A DNA stretch of 64,000 nucleotides from Oscarella lobularis. Lineage: Eukaryota; Porifera; Homoscleromorpha; Homosclerophorida; Oscarellidae. Location of the stretch: NCBI RefSeq assembly GCF_947507565.1, contig NC_089175.1:3957733-4021732 (forward strand). Reading direction: 5' to 3'. The position numbers and the translations under genes are program-made. Under the pieces are notes generated by a model. It did not search any database and was not told the DNA's origin. It saw only the letters and a program-made list of their open reading frames with translations. This document shows, piece after piece, positions 23,263-34,029 of the stretch (position 1 is the stretch's first letter; the number at the start of each line of letters is the position of its first letter).

Positions 23263-24606
23263 ATGACAGTATCAGCTCTCTTCGTTCTCTGCTTTATCGC
23301 CACAAGACAGGCATGTAGACTCGATGCAGTCACCTAATCGATCACTGTGTCCTTTAGGTTATTTCAGCAGGACCAGGAGGTGCCATTGTGACAAACCTCG
23401 TCTCCTACTTCGACGCCGTTCGAACGTTACCGTCCGGCGACTGTTGCCGCGGATCGCCGCTCGACGGCACCTGCGAAGATACTTGCCACAACGTCCTCCG
23501 CGTCTGTCTCGTCGACTCTCAGGGACACTCCTCCGAAGTGCAGTGCCTATCGGACTATACGACAGACGAGTTTGTAACCACTTGGCCCGCCGGCGTTAAA
23601 ACCTATTGGGGCCCACAGAAACACGTTTTTAAGAGCACGGAAACGTCGCTAAGATTCTCGGGACCCATTATCGTATGCGATCGACGTACGTATAAGAGAG
23701 GGGGATTCGATTTCACGTGTGCCCCTGTAGGATGGACTGGCCCTGTTGATCAATGCGTCACATGTGAACGAATCTCGGAAGACGATTCATATTGCGACGT
23801 TTACCTATCCGCTTCCCGAAGACACGTCGTTGACGGATCGCGGGTCGTGGAGCGACGTCGCGCTCTCGTTTCCTCAGCGTTCGTCTGTCACGTACACGAC
23901 TCAGTGGATTGACTTGAGATGGAAAGTCGTCTGCGAGGAGAACTACTACGGAAAGTGCGACGTCTTCTGCACGCCCAAGGATGACGACACGAATGGGCAC
24001 TATACGTGCGATCCGGCGACCGGTGACAAAGTGTGCTGTGACGGCTACAAAGATGTGGACACAAACTGCGTAAAGTGTAAGGAAAAGCTGCCTAAAGGGA
24101 AAGAGTAATTTATAATATGCGTGTAGCTGAGGATCTCTGTCTTTCTAATCCGTGCACGAATGATGCGAAGTGCAGCGAAGCCGTCGAGTGCACGTGTCCA
24201 GGTGATCCTACTTGCGGTAAGGCCGTGGCCTCACGCGTACTCTAAGTGGAGACGTTTTGTAGATTCGACATCTTGCAAGAATTTGAAACAATGTAAAATG
24301 CGTCCTTCGTTTACGTGTCTCTGCACGTCCCAGTACGAAGGACAATATTGCGAGAAAAAAAGTAAGACAAGCGGACGTTGCTTAGGAGCCCTTGTTTCTA
24401 ATGAAAAGAGTTTAGAAGCACCGCTTAGTGCCGGTGGCTATGTTGGTATTAGTGTGGGCGCGGTGACGGTTCTTGTAATACTTATCATCATGCTGCGGAA
24501 AAAGATAGCGGCTGCTTGGTAAGTTATGGTCGTGCCATGCAGCTTCACGCCCTTGAATCTTCGTTGTTGTAGGTCTCGGCGTAGATCCGGTTATCGGACT
24601 TTGTGA
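23263..24606 (+). CDS. Delta-like Notch ligand, class A (A1), seven exons, 344 aa
   Basis: Exons 23263-23310, 23358-23672, 23731-24076, 24127-24216, 24263-24361, 24416-24518 and 24573-24606 join in phase. Layout: signal peptide; MNNL domain (LVSYFDAVRTLPSGDCC, then CLVDSQGHSS); DSL domain (CEENYYGKCDVFC, GHYTCDPATGDKVCC, ending NC), which in known ligands contacts Notch; two small cysteine-rich EGF-like modules (CLSNPCTNDAKC and CLCTSQYEGQYC); TM helix (YVGISVGAVTVLVILIIML); and a short basic tail ending RRRSGYRTL. The first intron starts GC (CAG|GCATG) instead of GT. If the last introns are retained the frame stays open for a while, so splice isoforms are possible. This is the first gene of the cluster. 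Confidence 0.85.
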
Positions 24607-24774
24607 GCAAAATGCAGAGAGACAATTCTTCGGGTGCGTTCGCTATGTAGTCACTGTACGGTAGTTACCACCAGGAAGAAGGGGGGGGCACGCGTAGCGC
24701 GGACCCCCAACGACTAAACTTTATCCCACACATCACGAGACACAATCAGTGAACTCTTGACCTCCTAGCGCGTC

Positions 24775-25818
24775 ATGTATCGAATCTGGTTTGTTTACTC
24801 ACTTCTCGTTCTTCAAGTTCGATCCAATGGCGTTTTGGAGTTCGAACTGCTATCGTTCTACGACGCGGATCGTCGTCTTCTCTCGTCGCAGGGTGTCCCC
24901 GAATGTTGCTCTCCAAACGAAGAAACCACCACTGACGTGTGTGAAAAAAGTTGCATTAACGAAATCATTCCGTGTAGACTTCGCGACCTGTCCGAAGAAC
25001 ACCCAAAGTGCTTGGATGATGGTGAGCCGCCCCCGGATCCACTGCCTGCCTTTACTACGCAACCCGACAAATTGGAAGATCGAGGTAGTCTCGCCGTTAT
25101 GCAGGAGCATTACTTTTCGCCGGAAACGAAAATCGCCTATCATTTTACCGGAGAATGGAAGGTGAGTGTTTATATGAAATATAGGACGTTATAATTCGCT
25201 ATATTAGAACCAAAGTTTCCAAGTTTACTTCTACGTGTATCAAAAGCCGATCAGTCGAGAGCTGGCAACATTTCAGTGGACTCAATTGAACGCATTGGCA
25301 CTTGCCAAACAAAACACCAGTCGCGTCCTCATCAACATGGCGTCGTTGAGGCCAAATCGATGGCTTGCCGTGCGAGGGCGAGTCATATGCGACAAATACT
25401 ACTACGTGTGGAATTGTTCGGTGTACTGCAAGCCTACAAACGACACGAGCGGTCATTACACGTGCGATTCAAACGGCAATAAGAAGTGTATCAAAGGCTA
25501 TTACGACCCCAGCAGTAACTGCGTTAAAAGTGAGGTCATATGATCTGTTTCCTACATACATATAACCTTCTCGTACGTTTCAGAAATTAATTTCTGCCGT
25601 TCGAATCCGTGCCTAAATGGGGGAACTTGTAACCCGAAGCTGAATTCGTACACGTGCACTTGCCCCAAGCATCATAAGCCACCACGCTGCTGTAAGGGCG
25701 GGCTGGATTTTTTTATGGGGATTAAATGCGATTTGTATACGTAGACGGTTGTATGGCGAAAGGATCATTTTTGGGTGCGGCGTTGGTTACTGTCGTTGTC
25801 ATATTGTTGACTCAGTGA
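24775..25818 (+). CDS. Delta-like ligand, class B (B1), four exons, 296 aa
   Basis: Exons 24775-25161, 25208-25529, 25584-25691 and 25745-25818 join in phase. The protein has a signal peptide ([10 protein letters not shown]), an MNNL domain that begins like canonical Delta/Jagged ([16 protein letters not shown], then ECCSPN), a DSL domain with the usual six cysteines ([31 protein letters not shown]), one EGF ([12 protein letters not shown]) and a last exon that is a hydrophobic stretch ending ILLTQ. There is no real cytoplasmic tail, so the end may be a GPI-attachment signal. B differs from A in having no intron between signal peptide and MNNL. Confidence 0.85.
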
Positions 25819-25938
25819 AGATGATTGTCGTCCCAGCGTTTAATCCTGATGGTATGCACTCTGCAATTGCAGCATTTTTACGTATTCTTATCATTATGAC
25901 GAGTCAAAATCCAGAGACGCGACGGCAATGTTAATTTG

Positions 25939-25974
25939 CACGTGATGTCACGCGAGTCTCCTTCAATGATTGGT
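25939..25974 (+). promoter_or_regulatory. 36-bp class A promoter block, gene A2
   Basis: CACGTGATGTCACGCGA, 12 bp, GATTGGT, ending 56 bp before the ATG at 26030. Confidence 0.6.
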
Positions 25975-26029
25975 GCAATTTGATAACCGAGTCAGCCAGC
26001 CAGCCACAGCCAGTGACCCCCCAGACACG

Positions 26030-27311
26030 ATGGGAATAGCTAAGCAGATTGCATCGCTTCTCCTTTTCTGGTTTGTCGTCGCAAAAGACTCAGAGGCATA
26101 CAACTTCACCTTATCTTTGTGTAATAAGACTACACTGTTTCGCTCTCGTCTAGGCTACGGGATCGGGCGCTATTGTGACGAGCCTCGTTTCCTACTCCGA
26201 CGCCGCTCGAGCTTTGCCGTCCGGCGATTGTTGCGTTGGATTAATGCTCAACGGCTCCTGTGTACATAGCTGCAACAACGTCCTCCACGTCTGCCTCGTC
26301 GATTCTAACTCCTCCGAAGTGAAGTGCCTGTCGGACTACACGACAAACGAGTTCGAAACCGCTTGGCCGGGCGACGTTCAAAATCCTGAAGCTCCACAGA
26401 AATACGTTTTTCAGAGCACGGAAACGTTGCTAGGCTTCTCAGGACCCATTACCGTATGCGATCAACGTAGAGGGGAATTTGATCTCACGTGTGCCTGTAG
26501 GATGGACTGACGCTGATGATAAATGCGTCGAATGTGGACGAATCTCGGAAGACAACTCGCATTGCGACGTTTACCTATCCGCTTCCTGAAGACACATTGT
26601 TGAAGGATCGCGCATCGTGGAGCGATGTCGCGCTCTCGTTTCCTAAGCGTGCGTCTGTCACTTTCCCTGCTCAGCGGATCGATTTGAAGTGGAAACTCGT
26701 CTGCAATGAGAACTACTACGGGAAGTGCGACGTCTTCTGCACCCCCATGGACGATGACACGAATGGGCACTACACTTGCGACCCGACGACCGGTAACAAA
26801 GTGTGCTGCGAGGGCTACAAAGATCCTGTAACAAACTGCGTAAAGTGTAAGGAAAAACTGCCTAAATAAAAAGAATAGATGTATCGTGTAGCTGAGAATC
26901 CCTGTCTTTCTAATCCGTGTATGAATGGCTCAACGTGCATCGAAATTGTTGGATGTGCGTGTCCTGATGATCCTCCTTGCGGTATAAGGCAGGTTTTTAC
27001 ATGTACTCTAACTAAGTAGAGAGTTTTTTGTAGATTCAGCAGCGTGCAAGAATTTGAAATGTAAAACACTCCCTTCGTTCAAGTGTTTTTGCACTTCCCA
27101 ATATGAAGGACGTTTTTGCGAGAAAAAAGTAAGACGACAGGCGCAAGTTGTTTAGATGCTTTTTGTTTTTAATTAAAAGGGTTTAGAACATCGGCTTGAT
27201 ACAGGTGACTATGTTGGAATTGGTCTGGGAGCGGCGGCAATTTTTATAATTTTTATCCTACTCAATCTTTGTTTTTGTAGACGTAGATCCGGAGGGTATA
27301 TGTCTGTGTGA
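26030..27311 (+). CDS. Delta-like ligand, class A (A2), with a 1-base frame defect before the TM exon
   Basis: Exons 26030-26095, 26154-26453, 26501-26846, 26892-26981, 27034-27128 and 27187-27311. The signal peptide is MGIAKQIASLLLFWFVVA, followed by MNNL (SGDCCVGLMLNGSC), DSL (CNENYYGKCDVFC to CDPTTGNKVCC) and two EGF-like modules. The first intron again uses GC (GAG|GCATAC). In the fifth exon, six A instead of the seven of A1 precede the donor, so the TM exon is out of frame and the spliced product would end soon after the last cysteine. The TM exon itself is intact (DTGDYVGIGLGAAAIFIIF and a tail RRRSGGYMSV). It is either a secreted form, a recent pseudogene or a sequencing slip in the A run. 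Confidence 0.75.
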
Positions 27312-27471
27312 GCAAAATGTAGAGAGGTAGAGAGACAACTCTTCGGGTACGTTCCTAGGCCTGGTCGTAACTGTAGTAAGTAGTTCTCTGGTCACCACAG
27401 GGGTATAAGGGATATAGGGGGAAAACTTCACGAGATGCAATCAGTGAACTTTGACCTCCTCCTAGCGCTTC

Positions 27472-27690
27472 ATGTCTCGAATCAGTTTACTTCACTTACT
27501 TCTCGTCCTTCAAGTTCGATCTAATGGCGTATTGGAGTTCGAACTGTTGTATGACGCGGATCGTCGTCTTCTCTCGTCGCAAGGTGTCCCCGAATGTTGC
27601 TCGCCGTCTCCTCCAAACGAAAAAATCACCACTGGCGTGTGTGAAAATAGCTGCACTAATATAACGAAATCCTTCCGTGCAGACGACGGC
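27472..27690 (+). pseudogene. Class B relic, MNNL 5' part only
   Basis: [19 protein letters not shown], then [19 protein letters not shown] and CENSCTNIT match the first exon of B1. At about 27680 the sequence switches abruptly to the upstream flank of the next class A gene. DSL, EGF and C-terminal exons are missing, so this is a deletion relic of a B gene. Confidence 0.8.
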
Positions 27691-27702
27691 AATGTTAATT
27701 TG

Positions 27703-27738
27703 CACGTGATGTCAGGCGAGTCTCCTTCAATGATTGGT
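27703..27738 (+). promoter_or_regulatory. 36-bp class A promoter block, gene A3
   Basis: CACGTGATGTCAGGCGA, 12 bp, GATTGGT, ending 32 bp before the ATG at 27770. Confidence 0.6.
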
Positions 27739-27769
27739 GCAATTTGATAACCGAGTCAGCCCAGACGCG

Positions 27770-29121
27770 ATGGGAATAGTTAAGCAGATTGCGTCGCTTT
27801 TCCTTTTCTGGTTTGTCGTCGCAGAAGACTCGGAGGCATAGAATACAACTTGATCTTACCTTTGTGTAAGACTTTTCTAGGCTACGGGATCGGGCGGAGC
27901 TATTGTGACGAGCCTCGTTTCCTACTCCGACGCCGCTCGAACTTTGCCGTCTGGGGATTGTTGCGTTGGATTGATGCTCAACGGCTCCTGCGTACATAGC
28001 TGTCACAACGTCCTCCACGTCTGCCTCATCAACTCTGAGGGACACTCCTCCGAAATAAAGTGCCTGTCGAACTATACGACAGACGAGTTCGAAACCACTT
28101 GGCCAGGCGGCGTTCAAAATGTTGCGGCCCCACAGAAATACGTTTTTAAGGGCACGGAAACGTCGCTAAGTTTCTCAGGACCCATTACCGTATGTGATCG
28201 ACGTAGAGCTAGGGGAATTTGATCTCACGTGTGCCTGTAGGATGGACTGACGCTGATAATAAATGCGTCGAATGTGGACAAATCTCAGAAGTCAACTCGC
28301 ATTGCGACGTTTTCCTATCCGTTTCCTAAAGACACGTCGTTGATCGATCACGGATCGTGGAGCAATGTCGAGCTCTCGTTTCCTCGGCGTACGTCTGTCA
28401 CTTTCCCGAGTCAGTGGATCGATTTGAAGTGGAAACTCGTCTGCAATGAAAACTACTACGTGAAGTGCGACGTCTTCTGCAGTCCCAAGGATGACGACAC
28501 GAATGGACACTATGCTTGCCACCCGACGACCGGTGATAGAGTGTGTTGCGAGGGCTACGAAGATCCGCAAACTAACTGCGTAAAGTGTAAGAAAAGGTTG
28601 CCTACCAATGAAAAGACTAATTTTATAATGTGAATCTAGCTAAGAATCCCTGTCTCTTGGATCCGTGCATGAAAGGTGAAAGTTGCAGCGAGACGTCTGC
28701 GTGTGTGTGCCCTGGTGATCCTCCTTGTGGTATAAGGCAAGCTTTACATGCATGTACCCAAGATAGAGAAAATTTTTCTAGATTCAACCGCTTGCAAGGA
28801 GTTGAAACAATGTAGAACACGTCCTTCGTACAAGTGCACACCCCAGCATCACGATGAAGAACGTTCTTTCGAGATAAAAAGTACGACAGGCGAAAATTGC
28901 TTAGATGTTGCTCTGGTTTTTTAATTACAAGGGTTTAGAACAACCGCTTGATTCAGGCGACTATGTTGGAATTGGTGTGGGGGCGGCGGCTGCGGCGGCA
29001 ATTCTTATAATATTTTTTATCATACTGTGGAGAATCCGGCAAGTTTATCACGCCCGCACTTTACACGTTCGAATTTAAATCTTTGTTTTGTAGTGGTAGA
29101 TCCGGATATAAGCCTGTGTGA
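27770..29121 (+). CDS. Delta-like ligand, class A (A3), seven exons, 345 aa
   Basis: Exons 27770-27835, 27881-28189, 28241-28586, 28640-28729, 28782-28880, 28939-29038 and 29094-29121 join in phase (1,038 bp). Signal peptide, MNNL (SGDCCVGLMLNGSC) and DSL (CNENYYVKCDVFC, CHPTTGDRVCC) are intact, with a His in place of the usual Asp at CHP. The second EGF-like module is degenerate: the CxC pair is reduced to one Cys and the final Cys is Phe. The tail is RGRSGYKPV. Intron 1 begins GC immediately followed by an in-frame TAG (GAG|GCATAG), and intron 6 also begins GC (CG|GCAAGT), which matches the GC-donor consensus. Confidence 0.8.
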
Positions 29122-29267
29122 GCAAAATGTCGAGAGATGGTAGAGAGACAACTCTTGGGGTACTTCCTAGGCCTTGACGTTACTGTAGAGTTCTGGTTAC
29201 CACGAGAAAGAGGGGGTATGTAGCGCAAACCGTCGACTGACGAAAACTTATCTTCCACGAACTCCTC

Positions 29268-29420
29268 ATGTCTCGAATCTATTTACTGTCCTTCGATTCA
29301 ATGGCATTTTGGAATTCGAACTGCTATCGTTCTACGACGCGTTCAATCGTGATGGTATGTCACTGCAATTTACGTATTTTTATCATTATGACGAGTCAAA
29401 ATCCAGGGACGACGAACATT
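29268..29420 (+). pseudogene. Class B relic with internal deletion
   Basis: The first ~75 bp match the start of the B1 gene (MSRIYLL, then a frame-shifted FELLSFYDA region). They are fused directly to sequence that lies beyond the B1 stop (GATGGTATG...TATTTTTATCATTATGACG). The whole coding interior is missing. Confidence 0.75.
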
Positions 29421-29436
29421 CGCCAGTTTTTCCTGG

Positions 29437-29472
29437 CACGTGATGTCAGGCGAGTCTCCTTCAATGATTGGT
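29437..29472 (+). promoter_or_regulatory. 36-bp class A promoter block, gene A4
   Basis: CACGTGATGTCAGGCGA, 12 bp, GATTGGT, ending 46 bp before the ATG at 29518. Confidence 0.6.
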
Positions 29473-29517
29473 GCAATTCGATAACTGAGTCAGCCAGCCA
29501 GTGACCCCGCAGACACG

Positions 29518-30834
29518 ATGGGAATAGCTAAGCAGATTGCATCGCTTCTCCTTTTCGGATTTTTCGTCGCAACAGAGGCATAGACTATAAACGTATCTTA
29601 TCTTTATGTACGACTACTTTTCGTTCTCGTCTAGGCTACGGGGTCGGGCAGCGCTATTGTGACGAGCCTCGTCTCCTACTTCGACGCCGTTCGAACTCTA
29701 CCGTCTGGCGATTGTTGCATTGGATTGCCGTTCAACGGCTCCTGCGTCGATAGCTGCCACAACGTCATCAACGTCTGCCTAGTCGACTCACAGGGACACT
29801 CCTCCGAAGTGAAGTGCCTGTCAGACTATACGACAGACGAGTTCGAAACCGCTTGGCCCATCGACGATCAAAGCCCCTGGATCCCACAGAGACACGTCTT
29901 TGCGTACGCAGAAAGGTCGCTAAGTTTCTCAGGACCCATTACCGTATGTGCCATCGACGTGTGGGGGACTTCGATCTCACATGTGCCTGTAGGATGGACT
30001 GACGCTGATGATAAATGCGTCGAATGTGGACCGATCTCGTACGACGACTCGCATTGCGACGTTTACCTATCCATTCCCTAAAGACACGTCGTTGGTTGAT
30101 CACGGATCGTGGAGTAGTATCAAGCTCTCGTTTCCTCAACATTCCTCCGTCACTTTTCCGACTCAGTGGATCAATTTGAAGTGGAAACTCGTCTGCAATG
30201 AGAACTACTACGGGCAGTGCGACGTCCTCTGCAACCCCAAGGATGACGACCACTATACCTGTGACCCGGCGACTGGTCATAAAGTGTGCGCTGCGACGGC
30301 TATGAAGATCCAGGAACTAACTGCATAAAGCGTAAGGAAAATCTACCTAAATAAAGAACGTAATTTTATGTTGTGCGTGTAGCTAAAGATTACTGTCTTT
30401 CTGATCCGTGCAAGAATGGTGCCAAGTGCAATGAGACCGTCACGTGTGCGTGTCCTCACGATTCTGCTTGCGGTAAGCCAAGCAGGTTTCAAGTGTGCTC
30501 TAAAAAACATATTTTAGACTCAATGGCTTGCAAGTATTTCCAATGCAAAACCCGTCCTTCATTTCAGTGTCTCTGCACATCCAAGTATGAAGGACAATAT
30601 TGCAAGACAAAAAGCAAGACAAGCGCGAAATTTGTTTGTAAGTGCTCTTGTCTAATTAAAAAGTGTTTAGAACCACCGCTTACCGGAAGCGAAAAAGCTT
30701 GGATTGCTGGGGGTGTGGTGTTGGGCGCGTTGCTGATTGCTTTCGTCATTTTTTGTGTACTGTGGGAATGCAGTAAATGCCCCATTTGGTGCTACTGCAG
30801 AGTGGCAACTCTTCAGATAACCACTGCACACTGA
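29518..30834 (+). pseudogene. Class A Delta-like gene (A4) with a 2-base insertion in DSL
   Basis: Exons 29518-29577, 29635-29943, 29993-30335 (to the usual donor), 30383-30472, 30518-30613 and 30671-30834. MNNL is intact (SGDCCIGLPFNGSC). In the DSL end, GTGTGCGCTGCGACGG replaces the GTGTGCTGCGACGG of its relatives. The extra GC shifts frame and gives a stop at 30328, before the EGF and TM exons, which are otherwise well preserved (TM: WIAGGVVLGALLIAFVIFC). Three codons are also missing at the DDD-HYTC junction. The intron after exon 5 begins GC (AAA A|GCAAGAC). It is either a recent pseudogene or encodes a short secreted MNNL form. Confidence 0.7.
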
Positions 30835-30835
30835 C

Positions 30836-31295
30836 TCATCCGTTGTATTTTGACACATGCCGTTCACCATTCAGATTGCACGCTCCTGCTCCACAGAATG
30901 ACCACAAATAAATTGCCGCTCGAAACGCAAGCGTAGTCCATGGACTGCTTGGTGTAATTCTGAGAGGCAAATGAAAGGACGAGCATAAGAGAGTTTGTGA
31001 TTCTTTGCAGACAAAACTGGCTCGTATCGATCGGGATAACCAGGATGGAGAGAGAAGAGACAGTGCCAAAGGCACGACAGTCCGATCCATGAACTCTTTG
31101 AGCACGTGACGACGCAATCGACGCATCATATTAGGAATATCGTCGACCACCTAAGAGAAAGAGAATCAGGTAAAAGAAGGAAATTTTCTATATCAGTCAA
31201 ACCTTGTGAAATGCGTCAGGCGAATGCTGATAGCTGAGAAGACGGTACTCCAACACGCGCTCAACTTCGGCTCCCGGTCCAGCGCCGGCCAACAT
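30836..31295 (-). CDS. Unknown protein, convergent with A4 (two exons)
   Basis: Start MLAGAGPGAEVERVLEY at 31295. Exon 1 is 31203-31295 (31 codons) and exon 2 begins at 31150 (VVDDIPNMMRRLRRHVL, EFMDRTVVPLALSLLSPSW). Splice sites AAG|GTTTGA and TTTCTCTTAG are good. The frame stays open to a stop at 30836, ending SFCGAGACNLNGERH. A related minus-strand gene with NFCGALACSLEAEY lies in the same position behind A5. Frame choice in the C-terminal half is uncertain because another frame shows a QNYTKQS segment resembling that relative. No family is recognised. Confidence 0.45.
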
Positions 31296-31615
31296 TCAAA
31301 AGAGCTAAAAACGCCAAAAAACTTCTTAATTATACAAAAACAAACGATCCCATGGCCCCTCGGGGGCTCACTTCTCCGACTCATCGCAGGGTGACGCCTA
31401 TCAAAACGCCGTCGCTATCAACCGAACAAACGTCGACGCCGCGACACCCGGGCCACTTGAGCCAATTGATCATACGCTGCAAGGTAAGCGTTACGTAGGG
31501 CGGCGAGATAGGCGAGATGGAAACGCTAGTGACTACTAGTAGAGTGTCTAACGCGCGCCCACGATCGATCAGCTCGATCGATCACGGCAATCTCGGAGTC
31601 GATCTCGGGGGAGCG

Positions 31616-33965
31616 ATGGATCCCCGAAGCGGAAGAAGCGGAGCGACGTCACGTTTCAACGATGAGAGAACGCGAACGCACGTTCAAACACAATCCGTGG
31701 TTCAAACGAGAGGAGCGGCGCCGCGTCATTGCGCAATCGCTTTGTCAAGTTCCGATTCGGACGACGGGTAGACTGCACACCGGAGATCGTGATCCCTAAC
31801 CGTAATCTCATTTCGTATGTAGATTAGAAGAAGCTGGGCCGCGCGAAGCGAGAGGCGGCTACAACGAAACGTTCGTGGAAACTTTGGACGTCGACGTGAA
31901 ATGTTCGATATGCCTGCTCGCGATGAGAGATCCAATGATAACAATCTGCGGCCACAAATTCTGCAAATCGTGCCTATTAGGACTCACAGCGTAATTAATT
32001 AATTAATTAATATTTTTAATTTATTGGTGACGTGTAGAGGTGATACTTTTGAGTGTCGTGAATGCCGTGAAAAACTCTACGTACCGTCTCAGGTACAGTA
32101 AAGCTCTTTCACATCTTGTGTCTACAGTATAAGATTGGTATTGATTTCTTACGTAGATTTTTCCGGAGAATGCTTGCAAAAGAAAAATTATGTCTCTCAA
32201 AGTCAAGTGTCGCCAGCACAACGACGGATGCACTTGGATAGGAAAGCTGGAGAGCATCGAGGTTTGCTTATCTTAGTCAGCAAAGAGAAGGGTATATGAT
32301 TAATGATTCATTGTCTTCAGGAACATTGGAACAACGAATGCGAGGCCAGAGCGATAGCTGACGTACAAAAGTAACCGGATTAGACTGATATGACTGTACA
32401 AACCGCACGGCTTTGCAATTGTCTTTAGTGCCGTGGAACGATTGGAGCACGTGAGAGCGCGGCGTGCTACGAGAAAGGTAATGTATCACTTGCATGCAGC
32501 AGTATATACGATTGTGTAGTTAATTAATTAATTAATGCACAACACGAAGCGTTACTTACAATTGTTTTTGTTTTTAGGATGACCTTCGTCAATCGACTAC
32601 GACTGGTAATCCTCAATATGAACAATTTCTGAGAGTCTATGATTATAGCTATAGAAGAAGGAGAAGAAGAAGGCGCAGCTGCACGAGCAGAGGCGGCACC
32701 ACCATCAGAAGCGCAACGCCATGCAGCAAGAAAGGCGGCGCGAGATTATGTACAACAGGCATTTAGCGCTGCAGGTGGAGCATTAATAGAAAAACTAGCA
32801 GACGCAGCAGCAGATTCTGCTGTCGATGCTTTTTTCGATACTGGTAAACTCTCAACGCAATGTTGTTTTTTAATTTCTAAACGCTATATCATATAGGACC
32901 AGTGGACAACTTTGGGATTATAGAAGATTTCCAAGGTAAGATTCAATAAAATTATTACTGCTTTTGTTTTGAACTGTTTTCTTAATAGCCGTAAGAGGTA
33001 AAATCAGTGAAAGTCGGTGGTGTAATATATAATGCTGACGTCTTTTTTCTGCTAACCTAGGTCACATGCTAGATGAGAAAACATACAGTAAGTACTCACA
33101 CTAAGCTTCTTGTGTTAGGTATAGCATATATTCTGTTTACATTATCTCTGCCTGTTTGATCTCATTCATAAGAAACTATAGCCAAGCTAGGTAGTAAATG
33201 AAAATGTGAAACAGATTACATCAAGTTAATCAAGACAGGCTACAGAAACTATAGCCAAGTTAGATAGTATATAAAATGTCAAACAGACTGTACTACATCA
33301 TGCTAAGACAGACAAAATGTATAAATGAAAGACGTTAAAGTAGATTGTTAGACAGTGTAGAATAGAGTACTTGTGTGCACTCACCAATCAATCTACTATA
33401 CGACTTTCTAATACTATAATGTTTGTTAGAAGAGCTAACTAGAGTGGACGACAAAGATGGAGATACCCCAGAACGAAGTAAGATCAATACAAACTGATTG
33501 CTTTGATAAAATTCTAATGCTCTTCTTAACAAGGAGAAAGGCAAACTAAGAGAGCAAAAGGTATATCTTGATATTTTTGTGGCACTTGTCAAGTTGTCGG
33601 GCATATTAATTGCTACGTGTTTTATGCCTCCACTTTGCCCTAATCTCAATCTTAATATAATTTTTTGCAGTAATTTGGTGCGACGTCCTGGCACGGAAAC
33701 TTTCAGGGGATGAAACGAAGAAGTGGAACAAGATTTTGAAAACAAGGTTTGCTGTTTTAGTTTGTTGCTCACTGACCAATATGCGTTTTGCAGAATTGCC
33801 AATCCACGCATTACGCAGAAGGTATTGTTCGAAATTCTGGAGATTCCTTTGAAGACTTCGTGGACAATGCTGCGAAAGGCTCGATACGACCCGGATAAGA
33901 AATTTTCTGTAAAAACGAATGCCATAATAACAGTATTTATGAAAGCTCTCCCATTAAATGCATGA
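31616..33965 (+). CDS. RING / TRAF-type zinc-finger protein, probably an E3 ligase, with one frame break
   Basis: Fourteen exons can be chained: 31616-31767, 31823-31990, 32038-32092, 32157-32261, 32321-32370, 32429-32477, 32578-32843, 32897-32935, a 9-base exon at 32989-32997, 33061-33087, 33430-33477, 33534-33560, 33671-33746 and 33794-33965. The N-terminus carries a C3HC4 RING (CSICLLAMRDPMITICGHKF, then CKSCL and CREC) and a TRAF-type finger (VKCRQHNDGCTWIGKLESIE, EHWNNEC), the usual TRAF-like E3 arrangement. Within exon 7 the frame must change by one base in a GAA-rich run near 32650 to continue into an Ala-rich helix (ARDYVQQAFSAAGGALIEKL) and a helical C-terminus (KVIWCDVLARKLSGDETKKW). 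Without the shift the protein ends at 32767. It could also be two genes. Confidence 0.6.
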
Positions 33966-34029
33966 ATGATACAGACATACTAGTAGCTACCTACTCATGC
34001 TGCACATCCGCATCGAAGAGCACGGCCTG

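Noticed and set aside
24160-24522. Single unspliced EGF-TM frame in A1 as a separate gene
   Set aside because: It is the EGF and TM exons of A1 with introns that happen to stay open. Paralogues have stops in the same introns.
33335-33925. 196-codon minus-strand frame
   Set aside because: It overlaps plus-strand exons with good splice sites and matching phases, and has no domain.
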